Notes: generated by a model from the letters alone, not told the origin. A stretch of 64,000 nt of DNA from Lishizhenia sp965656535 (GCA_965656535.1 CBFHKX010000002.1:448210-512209), one strand, 5' to 3'; shown: positions 51,724 through 61,897, counted from the stretch's first letter. Program-made: numbers and translations.

Positions 51724-53187
51724 TTATTTAGGAGAAGTAATGTTATTCTTCATTTTACCAGTTGATAGTTGTTTTAACATACCTTTAAATATAAAAAAGT
51801 GAAAAGGGATCATTAAATACCAATATAATCTTCCAAGTAAACCTTTGGGGCGGAAAGTAACTTCTTGTGAAAGATAATTTTTTCCGTCTTTTTTAATAAA
51901 GTTAAACTCTAACCATCCATCGCCCGGTAGTTTCATTTCAGCAAAAAGTAAAAGGTGTCCACCTTTTTTATTTGAATCAAGTACACGCCAAAAATCAAGG
52001 GCATCACCACCACGTAATTTGCTTGCGTTTCTTCTACCTCTCCGTAAGCCAACACCACCCACTAATTTGTCAATGTAACCTCTAATTTTCCACAAAAAAG
52101 TTGCATAATACCAACCATTTTCACCACCAATAGACCATACTTTGTTTTTAACATCGTCAAGAGGAACTTTGATTTCGCGTTGTTGTACTTCTTTAAAGCA
52201 CCCAAATTTCGGAGGGGTTGGTAAATCATGTTTCATATTTTTGAAATATCCACTTATAAATGAATCCTTCCAACTACTGGTTACTTCGTCTTGTGCGATT
52301 TTATCAAAAGCACGTGCCAAGGCTTGATTAAATGTAAGCGGGGTAATGTTTAATATTTCATTTACCTTATTATTTTCTCTAACTACCGGAATAGACATAC
52401 TTTCTACCAAATGCTGCGCAAGAGAATAGCTAGTACTTGTAACAAAGTAGAGCCAATATGAACTCAGTTTTGGGCTCATTATGGGTAAAGTGATAATCCA
52501 TCTCTTTAATCCTCTTTGTTTTGAAAATTTTAAAAGCATTTCCTTGTAAGAAAGTATTTCGTCTCCACCAATATCGTATGTTTTACCAATAAATTCTTCG
52601 TGTAATATACACCTCGTGAGTATTTGAATTACGTCTGCAATTGCAATAGGTTGACTAATTGTATTTAGCCATTTCGGGGTAATCATAAACGGAAGCTTTT
52701 CTACAATATCGCGCATAATTTCAAAAGAAGCACTTCCTGAACCTAAGATTATTCCCGCTCTCAATATTGTACAAGGTATGTGTGATGAGTTTAAAATGTT
52801 TTCGACGTTTTTTCTGCTCTGTAAATGCGGACTCAAATTTTCTTCATTACTAATTCCACTCAAGTAAATTATTTGTTGGCATTGTGTTTTTTTGATTCGA
52901 TTTAAAAAGTCTTTGGCAACAGACTTTTCTTGTTCTTCAAAGTCCTTCCCTTCACTCATAGAGTGGAGGAGATAGTACGCAGCATCAATATTGTCTGGAA
53001 GTGGATCTCCGGTGTTCGGTTCTGAAAAATCAATTTCGTAAGTTTCTATTTGTTCGTGTTTCAAATAGTTTTCATCAAACCTACTTTTGTTTCTTACAGT
53101 GCATAGAATAGTGTGTCCTTCTTTCAAAAGTACAGGTATTATTCTACTTCCTATATATCCGTTGGCGCCAGAAATTAATATTCTCAT
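51724..53187 (-). CDS. NAD(P)-binding SDR-like protein with C-terminal DUF2867
   Basis: A 487-residue protein: an atypical short-chain dehydrogenase/NmrA-like Rossmann domain at the N-terminus (ILISGANGYIGSRIIPVL, YLLHSM, IIYLSGISNEE, TILRAGIILGSGSASFE) and, from about residue 330, a DUF2867 domain ending in EVTFRPKGLLGRLYWYLM. This fusion is widespread but uncharacterised, perhaps a quinone- or lipid-related oxidoreductase. It is divergent from the polysaccharide deacetylase gene, so they may share a control region. Confidence 0.85.
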   Translation of the reverse strand: MRILISGANGYIGSRIIPVLLKEGHTILCTVRNKSRFDENYLKHEQIETYEIDFSEPNTGDPLPDNIDAAYYLLHSMSEGKDFEEQEKSVAKDFLNRIKKTQCQQIIYLSGISNEENLSPHLQSRKNVENILNSSHIPCTILRAGIILGSGSASFEIMRDIVEKLPFMITPKWLNTISQPIAIADVIQILTRCILHEEFIGKTYDIGGDEILSYKEMLLKFSKQRGLKRWIITLPIMSPKLSSYWLYFVTSTSYSLAQHLVESMSIPVVRENNKVNEILNITPLTFNQALARAFDKIAQDEVTSSWKDSFISGYFKNMKHDLPTPPKFGCFKEVQQREIKVPLDDVKNKVWSIGGENGWYYATFLWKIRGYIDKLVGGVGLRRGRRNASKLRGGDALDFWRVLDSNKKGGHLLLFAEMKLPGDGWLEFNFIKKDGKNYLSQEVTFRPKGLLGRLYWYLMIPFHFFIFKGMLKQLSTGKMKNNITSPK

Positions 53188-53267
53188 ATAAAATAAATAC
53201 GCAGATTACAGAATAGTTTGAACGAAATCATACGCATAATGCGTTAAGATTTATATCTTCGTTTTTT

Positions 53268-54251
53268 ATGAATATTTTTCTAACGTTAGACTATGAGTTG
53301 TTTTTCGGAAACCCTACAGGTTCTGCTGAGAAATGTATGCTTCAACCTACAGAAACACTTAGAAAATTATCTTTGAAATATAATGCTCCTATGACTTATT
53401 TTGTAGATGTAGGATACCTTATAAAACTAGAAGAATATAAAAACGAAAACAAAGAATTAGCAATTACTTTTAATCAGATAATTTCGCAGTTAAAACAACT
53501 GTTAAGAGAAGGAAATGATGTTCAACTTCATATTCATCCGCATTGGGAAGACTGTACCTATGAAAACGGAGCGTGGAATATGGTAACACATTTGCACTAT
53601 AAATTATCTGATTTCTCCAAGTTTGACGCAGAGAAAATTGTTATTAAATACAAAATAAAGTTAGAAGAGTATATCGGCACGTCGGTTCATAGTTTTAGAG
53701 CTGGAGGTTGGTGTATACAACCTTTTAATCATGTTAAAGATGTGTTTGAAAGCCAGGGTTTAAAGTACGATTCTACTGTTTTTGAAGGAGGTTTTTTTAA
53801 GTCTGAACATTATTATTTCGATTTTAGAAATGCACCAATAACAGGTAGATATTCGTTTTCTACAGATGTCACAAAAGAAGACAAATCCGGAGCTTTTACA
53901 GAAATTCCAATTATGGGAATGCGTTACTCACCACTTTTCTATTGGAAATTGTACGGATTTGGTAGATTAAAACCTTCTAGACATAAAATGATTGGAGATG
54001 GAAATTTTATTGTGCAACCTGGTAGAAAGCAAAAACACCTCACCAAAAGTACTTGGAATCATGTTGCTATGGATGGATATTTTGCTTCTAAGTTAAAACG
54101 CGCAACCAAAATCGCCGAAGGTCAAAATAGATCAGATATGGTTGTGATTGGTCATCCAAAAGGAATGACGAATTATGCTTTTGAACAAGTTGAAAAATAC
54201 CTCAAAAACACCACCAATAAGCACACGTTTAAAACGTTTAGAAATCAATAA
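53268..54251 (+). CDS. Polysaccharide deacetylase-like protein (NodB-type carbohydrate esterase)
   Basis: A 327-residue protein of the divergent polysaccharide deacetylase group, resembling WalW/PIG-type CE4-like proteins. LTLDYELFF supplies the metal-binding Asp, and VQLHIHPHWEDC gives the HxHxH metal histidines; SFRAGGWCIQP holds the conserved Arg/Gly pair. No signal peptide is visible, so it is probably cytoplasmic and acts on a lipid-linked or nucleotide sugar. A degenerate TATCTTCG box lies just before the start. It shares the TAATG junction with the next gene. Confidence 0.8.
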   Translation: MNIFLTLDYELFFGNPTGSAEKCMLQPTETLRKLSLKYNAPMTYFVDVGYLIKLEEYKNENKELAITFNQIISQLKQLLREGNDVQLHIHPHWEDCTYENGAWNMVTHLHYKLSDFSKFDAEKIVIKYKIKLEEYIGTSVHSFRAGGWCIQPFNHVKDVFESQGLKYDSTVFEGGFFKSEHYYFDFRNAPITGRYSFSTDVTKEDKSGAFTEIPIMGMRYSPLFYWKLYGFGRLKPSRHKMIGDGNFIVQPGRKQKHLTKSTWNHVAMDGYFASKLKRATKIAEGQNRSDMVVIGHPKGMTNYAFEQVEKYLKNTTNKHTFKTFRNQ

Positions 54252-55132
54252 TGCTGTATACTAAAGAAGAAATAGATTTTGAAGAGTGGGATGATTTTGT
54301 TTTAAAACAAGGAGGGACTATTTTTTCAACAACATCCTATTTACAAGCGTGTTCAGAAAATTGGATGGTTTATTGGGAGAAAGAGAACCAATTTGGCATT
54401 GCTTTACCTTACACAGAAAAATTGGGCGTAAGAACCCTTTATCAACCCTTTTTTAGTCGTTATCAAGAATTTTTAGGACAAACCAAAGATTTAAATAGTG
54501 TGCTTAATACGCTTAAGGTTCAATTTAAGAGAAGTTTGGTAGCCCTTCGTGTAGCAAATATAAAAGAAGATGTAGCTGCATATACGCATCAAGTAATAGA
54601 GAAAAAAGACAGGCAACTTTCAACAAATGCAAAAAGGCAAATTAAGAAATTTCTAAAAAATGATTATACTTTAACCGAGGAGGTTGAAAGTGAACAACTT
54701 ATACTGCTTATCAAAACAGAATTAAGCAAAAAGTTAGCTGTTTTTTCAGGTGCTCAAGCTAAAGTGTTTGGTAAATTAGTAAACGAATTACAAAGTAACG
54801 GATATTTAAAGGCAAAAGGAATAATTAAGAATTATGAACTAGTGGGTGGAGTGTTCTACATGGATTTTGGTGATAGAGTAATCTATTTAAAAGGAGCTTG
54901 CAAGCAGCAGGTTAAGGAAGATGGCGGTATGTATTATCTATTAAATACAGTTATTGAAGAAACACTGTCAAACTACAAGTTATTCGATTTTGGAGGTTCT
55001 CGTGTTGAAAACGTTAGAAACTTTAATAAAAAATTAGGCGGTCTAGATCAGAAATACCTAGCTATCCATTGGGATAATTCTCCAATTTGGTTTAAACTCG
55101 CACAAAGAATAAGAAAATGGATAAAAAAGTAA
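54251..55132 (+). CDS. GNAT/FemAB-like acyltransferase
   Basis: A 293-residue protein of the FemAB-like acyltransferase type: an N-terminal start region SYLQACSENWMVYWEKENQFGIALPY, the segment QLSTNAKRQIKKFLKNDYT and a second lobe with VGGVFYMDFGDRVIYLKGA and LFDFGGSRVENVRNFNKKLGG that is typical of GNAT-type lobes in surface polysaccharide clusters. Probably adds an acyl or aminoacyl group to a sugar or lipid. It overlaps the upstream deacetylase gene by one base and the following SDR gene by 16 bases. Confidence 0.75.
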   Translation: MLYTKEEIDFEEWDDFVLKQGGTIFSTTSYLQACSENWMVYWEKENQFGIALPYTEKLGVRTLYQPFFSRYQEFLGQTKDLNSVLNTLKVQFKRSLVALRVANIKEDVAAYTHQVIEKKDRQLSTNAKRQIKKFLKNDYTLTEEVESEQLILLIKTELSKKLAVFSGAQAKVFGKLVNELQSNGYLKAKGIIKNYELVGGVFYMDFGDRVIYLKGACKQQVKEDGGMYYLLNTVIEETLSNYKLFDFGGSRVENVRNFNKKLGGLDQKYLAIHWDNSPIWFKLAQRIRKWIKK

Positions 55133-55827
55133 TGTTAATAACCGGCGCTAGTGGTGCCTTAGGTTCTGAAATTGCACACTACTTTTCAAATGAGTCTGTA
55201 AAACTGGCCCTACATTATAAAACGACACTGCCAAAAGAGTCAGAAGGAGAGGATTGTAAACATTTTAAGGCCGACTTAACGAATGAATCTGAAGTTGAAA
55301 AGCTTATTTCTGAAGTAATCAATGAATTTGGCAGAATTGACAATGTGATTAATAACGCGGGAGTATCCAAAAGTGCAATTTCTTGGAAGACAACACAAGC
55401 AGACTGGCAAGAAACAATAGGCGTGAATCTGACAGCTCCATTTTTAGTGACTAAGTACGCTGTGCCTGAATTGCGTAAACAAGTTAGCGGTAGAATCATA
55501 AATATTAGCTCTGTGGTAGCCCAAACTGGATATGTAGGTACAGTTGCGTATACTGCTTCTAAGGCTGGTTTGATAGGAATGACTAAAACCTTGGCAAAAG
55601 AACTTGCGCCATTTAAAATTACTGTGAATGCTTTAGCTTTGGGTTACTTTAACAAAGGTATGATTGATGACGTTCCAGAAGAGTTACAACAATCTATCAT
55701 TGAAAGTGTTCCATTAAAAACACTTGGACATCCAAGAACAATTAACAAAATGATCGCTACGTTGATTTCAGAAGAAGGAGACTTTATAACAGGACAAACA
55801 CTTAATTTAAATGGCGGATTATTCTAA
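55117..55827 (+). CDS. Short-chain dehydrogenase/reductase (FabG-like)
   Basis: A 236-residue classical SDR: cofactor motif TGASGALGSEIAHYF, structural NNAGVSKS, catalytic Ser in INISSVVAQTG, and YTASKAGLIG with Tyr and Lys of the active site. The size and the C-terminal GQTLNLNGGLF fit 3-ketoacyl-ACP reductases, but its location after a deacetylase and an acyltransferase suggests modification of a special acyl group rather than primary fatty-acid synthesis. It overlaps the previous gene by 16 bases. Confidence 0.85.
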   Translation: MDKKVMLITGASGALGSEIAHYFSNESVKLALHYKTTLPKESEGEDCKHFKADLTNESEVEKLISEVINEFGRIDNVINNAGVSKSAISWKTTQADWQETIGVNLTAPFLVTKYAVPELRKQVSGRIINISSVVAQTGYVGTVAYTASKAGLIGMTKTLAKELAPFKITVNALALGYFNKGMIDDVPEELQQSIIESVPLKTLGHPRTINKMIATLISEEGDFITGQTLNLNGGLF

Positions 55828-55879
55828 AAAAATTGTCATTTCAAAGTGAAATAACTAAATTTACGCTAATATTATTAAC

Positions 55880-56080
55880 ATGAGTACGAGAGCTAGACAA
55901 ATTTTTAGAATCATTTTAGGAGCAATTATTATTTCAGGATCTTTATACATCTCTCTAAAGTTCTTATTTAAAGGTAGTCCTATTATGAAAATTTTCACGC
56001 TTCTACTCAATGTTGCCATTACTTATTTAACAGTAGATACATTACTCAAACAAAATAAAAAAGACAAATATGGAAAGTAA
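55880..56080 (+). CDS. Small membrane protein of unknown function
   Basis: A 66-residue protein with two hydrophobic helices (ILGAIIISGSLYISLKFLF and IFTLLLNVAITYLTV) and a lysine-rich end. A degenerate TAAATTTA box lies 16 nt upstream. It overlaps the prohibitin-like gene by 11 bases, so both are probably made together. Confidence 0.65.
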   Translation: MSTRARQIFRIILGAIIISGSLYISLKFLFKGSPIMKIFTLLLNVAITYLTVDTLLKQNKKDKYGK

Positions 56081-56909
56081 CAAATTAATTAGATTGGTAG
56101 CAATAGGTGTAGTTGCCTTTGTAGCCATTATCATTTTCTTTAATTCTTGGACAGATGTAGATCCAGGTCAAGAAGGATTTGTGTATGAACCTTATGGAGA
56201 CGGTGTAGACACAAGTTACACGTATTCGGAAGGAACGCAGTTTATTGCGCCCTGGAATGAGATGATTACTTATAACGTTCGTCAGCGTTCTAAAAATTAC
56301 AAATCCGCGGTAATGGATAAAAATGGTACAAATGTTACACTTGATATCTCGGTCAATTTTCATGCATTGAAAGGAAAAACATCAAAATTACACCTTCTTC
56401 ATGGAGAACGTTATGATGAGTCTTTTATAGATCAGAAAGTAAAAGGAGCTATTAAAGATGTCATCGGTAGATATACATATGTAGAGGTGTATTCAACAAA
56501 AAGAGAATCGTTAGAACAAGAAATTGAGAAAATTTTAGACGAGGATTTTAATGGAAATTACATTGCATTAGATTTTGTTGAAATTGCAGACGTAGATTTG
56601 CCAGATAACATAGCCGAAGAGATTACGGTTAAAGAAACGCAAAAACAAAAAAATCAAACGGCAAAAGAAAAGCAAAAAGAACAAGAGTATTTAGCCAATG
56701 CAAGAATAGAAAAAGCAAGAGGAGATAGTGCACTTATTATTTCTGCAAAGTTTAAAGCAGATGCAATTAGATTAGAAGCAGAGCAAATTGCTAAAAATCC
56801 GCAGTATATTGAGTTGAAAAAATGGGAAAAATGGAATGGAGACGGTTCTCCATATGGTGAAGGAAACGTTTTTGGGAATAATTCTGTAGGAATTTTGAAG
56901 CAAAGATAA
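56070..56909 (+). CDS. SPFH/prohibitin-like membrane protein
   Basis: A 279-residue protein with an N-terminal membrane helix (about 8-24, VAIGVVAFVAIIIFF) followed by the SPFH domain: VDPGQEGFVYEPYGDG, EGTQFIAPWNEMITYNVRQ and VTLDISVNFHA, then a long coiled coil rich in Glu, Lys and Ala (about 185-245, FVEIADVDLPDNIAEEITV then KQKNQTAKEKQKEQEYLA). Prohibitin-type proteins form ring-like oligomers in membranes and modulate FtsH-type proteases or lipid domains. Location in the inner membrane with the domain outside is likely. Terminator follows. Confidence 0.9.
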   Translation: MESNKLIRLVAIGVVAFVAIIIFFNSWTDVDPGQEGFVYEPYGDGVDTSYTYSEGTQFIAPWNEMITYNVRQRSKNYKSAVMDKNGTNVTLDISVNFHALKGKTSKLHLLHGERYDESFIDQKVKGAIKDVIGRYTYVEVYSTKRESLEQEIEKILDEDFNGNYIALDFVEIADVDLPDNIAEEITVKETQKQKNQTAKEKQKEQEYLANARIEKARGDSALIISAKFKADAIRLEAEQIAKNPQYIELKKWEKWNGDGSPYGEGNVFGNNSVGILKQR

Positions 56910-56935
56910 TCGTATATAAACACCTTTATTTAATG

Positions 56936-56968
56936 AGGTTGAGCTGTTTAGGCTCAACCTTTTTTTTG
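56936..56968 (+). terminator. Rho-independent terminator after the prohibitin-like gene
   Basis: Perfect 9-bp stem AGGTTGAGC/GCTCAACCT, seven-base loop, then eight T. Confidence 0.88.
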
Positions 56969-57067
56969 TTCTATTTGTTTAGTTCAGACAACTTTATAAA
57001 AAAAACTGTCGTCTATTTTACAAGAAATCAAAAACACTTAAAAATCAATTTCACTAAAATCTACATT

Positions 57068-59434
57068 ATGAAATCACTTATCACATTAATCACATTTTTA
57101 CTTTTAGCTGTGTCTGGTCGGACCCAATGCAACCTTTCTTTTAATTGGTGTACTAATTCCTCTAACACAATAGCGCTAGAAAATACTTCCAGTACAACAA
57201 ATACTGTTTTTCAGGTTGTACAATACGGACAAACACATGTATATACAACTCAAACAACTTCAGCAATTCTATCACCAGGGCCTGCTCAAGTTTGTGTGAT
57301 TTCTCTAGATTCTAATTGTTATCAGCAGCAATATTGTGAAACCGTTAATTTCGATCCAAATCAAACTACTTCTAATTATCAAACAAGTTTTTCTTACATC
57401 GATTTAGGGAATGGAGTTATTGAATTTACAAATCAATCTACGTCTGCCACAGGTTCTTTTAATTGGAATTTTGGAGATGGAAATTTTGGGTACGGTGCTG
57501 CAACAGTTACAAATACTTACACATAACCCGGTTGGTATGCGGTCTGTTTAAGTACTACAAACGCTTGTTTTGTTAACAATTATAGTACATGCGATAGTAT
57601 TTATGTAAGTCCCTTTACTACAGTGCCTTGTCAAACATCTTTTGATTATACCATTGATGCATATACGATTAATGTAAACAATACATCAACCGCAGATTCT
57701 TCACAATGGCAAGGTCAATGGTTTATAGATAATAATTATTCTGTAGAGTACAATCCTTCTTTTACTGTAAACGGACCAGGAACATATGTTTTATGTGTTT
57801 CTAATTATGGATATTGTCCAGGTGCATTTCCGACACAATGTGACACGATTGTAATAGCAGATACAACAACTGTTATACCATCAGATTCTTGTGCGTTATC
57901 TTTTGATGTTTTAGTAAGCGGAATGGACGTAACCATTACGAATACTTCCACAGTTGATTTTTCTCCACAGCACGTCTGGGAGTTTGATTTTGGAGATGGA
58001 GCCATAAATACAACAGATACAGATTTTACATATACTTATACCCAAGAAGGTACATATACAATTTGCCTAACGGCAACAAGTTGTGTGTGTATTTCTCAAA
58101 TTTATAACTTTTGCGAAACTGTTACTGTAGCAGAGCAAGCAGATACTTGTGAGGTTGATTTTGACTTTACAATTGGAGCAAATAGTTTTGTTTCCTTCAC
58201 AAATTCGTCTGGTGCAGGTTTTAATGATGGTTATTATTTTAATTGGGATTTTGGTGATGGTTTTGTTTCTACTACAGAGTGGAATCCATCTCACGTTTAT
58301 TCTAATCCGGGAACTTATACAGCGTGTTTTCAAGCTGTAAGTTGTTATTGTCCAGGCCAGTTGTTTGAAGTGTGTTACGATATTGTAATAGATGATCCAT
58401 GTGCTGACCCTAATATTACAGTGCAAGAAGATTCTTGTGGAGTATATTCTGTTGCAAGTGATAACAGCTTAGGCGGAATTCCATGTTGGTATATAGATGG
58501 TCAAACGGTAAGCATTGGTAGTGAAACAGAAACGCTAACTTTCACACAAAACGGAACATATATTATTTCTTACAATTTGGTTGGAAACAGTTGTCCAGAT
58601 TACAGTTGGTATGATACCCTTGTAGTAGATTGTTTTTTAGACTGCACAGATCCAGTAATTTCTGTTACGGAAGATTCATGTGGTATCTACTCTGTAATGA
58701 TTAGTAATACGCTCGGAGGAACTCCTTGCTGGTATATTGATGGTCAGTTATTTTCTATAGGTAACGAAGCCGAAACTTTAAATTTCACCCAAAATGGAAC
58801 CTATTTGATTTCATACAATTTGATCGGTACGGGTTGTCCTTCATTTACGTGGTATGATACATTAATCATAGATTGTTTTAATACTGTGCAAGATAGTTTA
58901 GCGTGTTGGTTAAATTACACATATACTGCAATAGATAGTTGTACATTTGAATTTATTGGTATACCCATGAATCCTAACTCTACCGTTACTTGGTTAATTA
59001 ATGGAGTTAGCTATCCAGGTTCAACTTTAATTCATACTTTTCAATCGTCCGGCGCGCATCAAGTGTTGGTACAAGTTTTCAATCCAATAACGGGTTGTAA
59101 TGAAACCTATTTTGTAGATGTAATAACTACAGCATGTAGTTTAAATAATCCAAATGGTGGAGGAAATAATCCTATTTTAAATCTGAACACCAATGCGTTT
59201 AATTTTGGGGTAAAAGAAAGAATAGCTACAAATTTATATCCAAATCCAGCTTCTCAATACTTTACTTTCGAAGGCGTTAAATCTCTAGAGGTTTATGATA
59301 ATTATGGTAGATTAATTTTAATATCAACATCCAATAGGGCAGCTGTTCAAGATTTGTCAGCTGGAGAATACATTGTGAAAGGATTTGATGAAGATGGTTT
59401 TGTTGAAGCAAAGAAATTAATTGTGAAGCATTGA
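57068..59434 (+). pseudogene. PKD-repeat surface protein with T9SS C-terminal domain, split by an in-frame stop
   Basis: One reading frame of about 788 codons encodes a signal peptide (MKSLITLITFLLLAVSGRTQ), Cys-rich PKD-type immunoglobulin repeats (FNWNFGDGNF, HVWEFDFGDGA, FNWDFGDGF), two near-identical 80-residue repeats and a C-terminal type IX sorting domain (NLYPNPASQYF, YDNYGRLILIS, SAGEYIVKG). A single TAA at 57524-57526 interrupts it in the repeat TYT-stop-PGWYAVC, where sister repeats have Gln or Asn before EGTY/PGTY. No frameshift is present; frame is the same on both sides. Either a recent nonsense mutation (CAA to TAA is one change), a sequencing error or readthrough. Without it the product would be a secreted adhesin-like protein. 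Confidence 0.82.
58400..58879 (+). repeat. Tandem pair of about 80-residue coding repeats
   Basis: Two adjacent units of 243 and 237 bases within the PKD-protein gene. Each encodes a block opening with C-x-DP and TEDSCG/QEDSCG, then LGGxPCWYIDGQ, NGTYIISYN and WYDTLVVDCF. They differ at many codon positions, so the duplication is not fresh. Confidence 0.8.
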
Positions 59435-59461
59435 TTTAAGCATTTAATGGTCAAGATCAAT

Positions 59462-59496
59462 AATAAGGAACTTCTTTTGAGTTCCTTATTTTATTT
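59462..59496 (+). terminator. Rho-independent terminator after the PKD-protein gene
   Basis: Perfect 10-bp stem AATAAGGAAC/GTTCCTTATT with a nine-base loop and T-rich tail. Confidence 0.82.
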
Positions 59497-59629
59497 TATA
59501 TACATCTTAAGTGCATAAAAACAGGTTTTTTACATTTTCATGTTTCTTTAATCAAAACATTAATATTAAGCTCAATATTGTTTGTTAATATCTCTCATAA
59601 AAAGTTTCGGTTGTAAATTAAAGAATAAC

Positions 59630-59637
59630 TATCTTTG
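59630..59637 (+). promoter_or_regulatory. -7 promoter box for purL
   Basis: TATCTTTG, an exact TAnnTTTG match, 22 nt before the ATG at 59660; it rules out the longer frame starting at 59582. Confidence 0.58.
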
Positions 59638-59659
59638 CCCCAGATTTTATACAATTCCT

Positions 59660-61897
59660 ATGGAGAGCACGATACACCAAGAAGCAACGGTAGAGCAAGC
59701 AGTAGAGCTCGGTTTAAGAGCAGACGAATTTGAGATGATCAAAGAAATATTGGGTAGAACACCCAATTTCACAGAAACGGCAATCTATTCCGTTATGTGG
59801 TCTGAGCATTGTTCATACAAAAATTCTATTTATTGGTTAAAACAATTACCTAAAGACGGACCGCATATGTTGGTGAAAGCCGGTGAGGAAAATGCTGGTT
59901 TAGTAGATATAGGTGGAGGTTTAGGTTGTGTTTTTAAAATAGAATCGCACAATCACCCAAGTGCTTTAGAACCTTACCAAGGTGCTGCAACAGGTGTAGG
60001 AGGTATTAATAGAGATATTTTTACAATGGGTGCAAGACCAATTGCACAGTTAAATTCTTTACGTTTTGGAGATATCAAAGAAGATAGAACAAAATGGTTA
60101 GTAAAAGGTGTAACTAAAGGTATTGGAGATTACGGTAACGCTTTCGGTATTCCTATTGTTGGAGGAGAGGTTTTCTTTGATAAATCATACAATCAAAATC
60201 CATTAGTTAATGCTTTCTCTGCGGGTATTATAGATACTAAGAAAGTTATTTCTGCAACTTCTGCCGGACCAGGAAATCCAGTTTATATTGTAGGTTCATC
60301 TACAGGTAAAGACGGTATTGCTGGCGCAGCGTTTGCTTCTAAAGATATTACAGAAGATTCTGCAAATGATTTGCCATCTGTACAAGTTGGAGATCCATTC
60401 TTGGAAAAGCTTTTATTAGAAGCAACAATGGAATTATCAGAAACGGATGCAGTTGTAGGTATGCAAGACATGGGAGCAGCAGGTATTACCTGTTCCTCTT
60501 GCGAAATGTCGGCAGCAGGTAACGTAGGAATGGATATTTGGTTAGATAAAGTGCCAACACGTCAAGAAAACATGTTGCCTTACGAGATTCTTCTTTCCGA
60601 GTCTCAAGAGCGTATGTTAGTTGTAGTACAAAAAGGAAAAGAGCAAATTGTAAAAGACATATTTGATAAATGGGATTTACACGCAGAGGAAATTGGTGTA
60701 GTAACTGATTCTGATCGTATTCGTTATTTTGTTGGAGAAGAATGTGTTGCCAATGTACTAGGAGATTCTCTAGTACTTGGTGGTGGAGCTCCTCAATACC
60801 AAAGAGAGTACAAAGAGCCCGCTTATTATCAAGAATATAAGAAGTTTAATATAGAAGATGTTAAGCAACCAGAAGACTTGAAAGAAGTAGCAATTAGCTT
60901 ACTTAAAAATCCAAATATAGCATCTAAAAGATGGGTGTACGAGCAGTACGACTCTATGGTTGGTACAAGAACAATGACAACCAATCGTCCATCTGATGCA
61001 GGAATAGTAAACATTAAAGGTACAGATAAAGCGTTAGCAATGACGGTAGACTGTAACTCAAGATACGTACATGCAGATCCACATGTTGGAACGGCAATTG
61101 CTGTTTCTGAAGCTGCAAGAAACATTGTTTGTGCAGGCGGAAATCCATCGGCAATTACAAACTGTTTAAACTTTGGTAACCCATACAATCCAGAATCTTA
61201 CTGGCAGTTTGTGGGTGCAATCAAAGGGATGTCTGAAGCTTGTTTGAAGTTTAAAACACCAGTTACTGGAGGAAACGTTTCTTTCTACAACCAAACTGTA
61301 TTGGATGGAGTAGAAGAGCCTGTTTTTCCAACACCAACTATTGGTATGATTGGATTGGTTGAGGATAAATCTAAGATTATGTCTTTAGATTTTAAACAAA
61401 AAGGAGATTTAATCTTCATTTTGGGAGAATGTCCAAACGATATTAGCTCATCAGAGTACCTAGCATCTTACCACGGAATAACTGCTTCGCCAGCACCGCA
61501 TTTCGATATCGAAAAAGAGTTCGCTTTACAAGAAACCGTTAAAGGGTTAATTCAAAATCAATTAATTAATGCAGCGCACGATTGTGCAGACGGTGGTTTA
61601 TTTATTGCATTAACAGAAATGGCAATGCCAAACGAATTAGGATTTGACATTGTTTCAGATTCTGAGGTGAGAGAAGATGCTTTTCTATTCGGAGAAGCTG
61701 CTAGTAGAGTAGTAGTAACCGTTGCAGAAGACTTTGAAGATGAGTTCCTAGAATATATGTTAAGTGCTGGTATTAGTTATACATTGCTTGGTCATGTTAC
61801 CAAAGGTAAAATGGTAATTGATGATGAGCATTTTGGTTTTGTACAAGAAGCTAAAGATATTTATGATCATGCATTAGAACACCAAATGGAAGCTTAG
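59660..61897 (+). CDS. purL: Phosphoribosylformylglycinamidine synthase, large subunit (PurL type)
   Basis: Purine pathway enzyme that turns FGAR, ATP and glutamine-derived ammonia into FGAM. At 745 residues it is the short PurL that needs partner PurQ and PurS subunits. Family motifs: FTETAIYSVMWSEHCSYKNS at about 38-57, SHNHPSALEPYQGAATGVGG (ATP-binding, about 95-114), GMQDMGAAGITCSSCEM in the middle and the second AIR-synthase-like half with HDCADGGLFIALTEM. The start at 59660 follows the promoter box and gives the usual N-terminus. No purine partner gene is nearby; it ends in a terminator and precedes the rRNA operon. Confidence 0.96.
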   Translation: MESTIHQEATVEQAVELGLRADEFEMIKEILGRTPNFTETAIYSVMWSEHCSYKNSIYWLKQLPKDGPHMLVKAGEENAGLVDIGGGLGCVFKIESHNHPSALEPYQGAATGVGGINRDIFTMGARPIAQLNSLRFGDIKEDRTKWLVKGVTKGIGDYGNAFGIPIVGGEVFFDKSYNQNPLVNAFSAGIIDTKKVISATSAGPGNPVYIVGSSTGKDGIAGAAFASKDITEDSANDLPSVQVGDPFLEKLLLEATMELSETDAVVGMQDMGAAGITCSSCEMSAAGNVGMDIWLDKVPTRQENMLPYEILLSESQERMLVVVQKGKEQIVKDIFDKWDLHAEEIGVVTDSDRIRYFVGEECVANVLGDSLVLGGGAPQYQREYKEPAYYQEYKKFNIEDVKQPEDLKEVAISLLKNPNIASKRWVYEQYDSMVGTRTMTTNRPSDAGIVNIKGTDKALAMTVDCNSRYVHADPHVGTAIAVSEAARNIVCAGGNPSAITNCLNFGNPYNPESYWQFVGAIKGMSEACLKFKTPVTGGNVSFYNQTVLDGVEEPVFPTPTIGMIGLVEDKSKIMSLDFKQKGDLIFILGECPNDISSSEYLASYHGITASPAPHFDIEKEFALQETVKGLIQNQLINAAHDCADGGLFIALTEMAMPNELGFDIVSDSEVREDAFLFGEAASRVVVTVAEDFEDEFLEYMLSAGISYTLLGHVTKGKMVIDDEHFGFVQEAKDIYDHALEHQMEA

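Noticed and set aside
57068..59434. An alternative genetic code in which TAA or TAG means Gln
   Set aside because: Many genes in the window, such as map, purL and sucD, end at TAA or TAG, so codon reassignment is not plausible.
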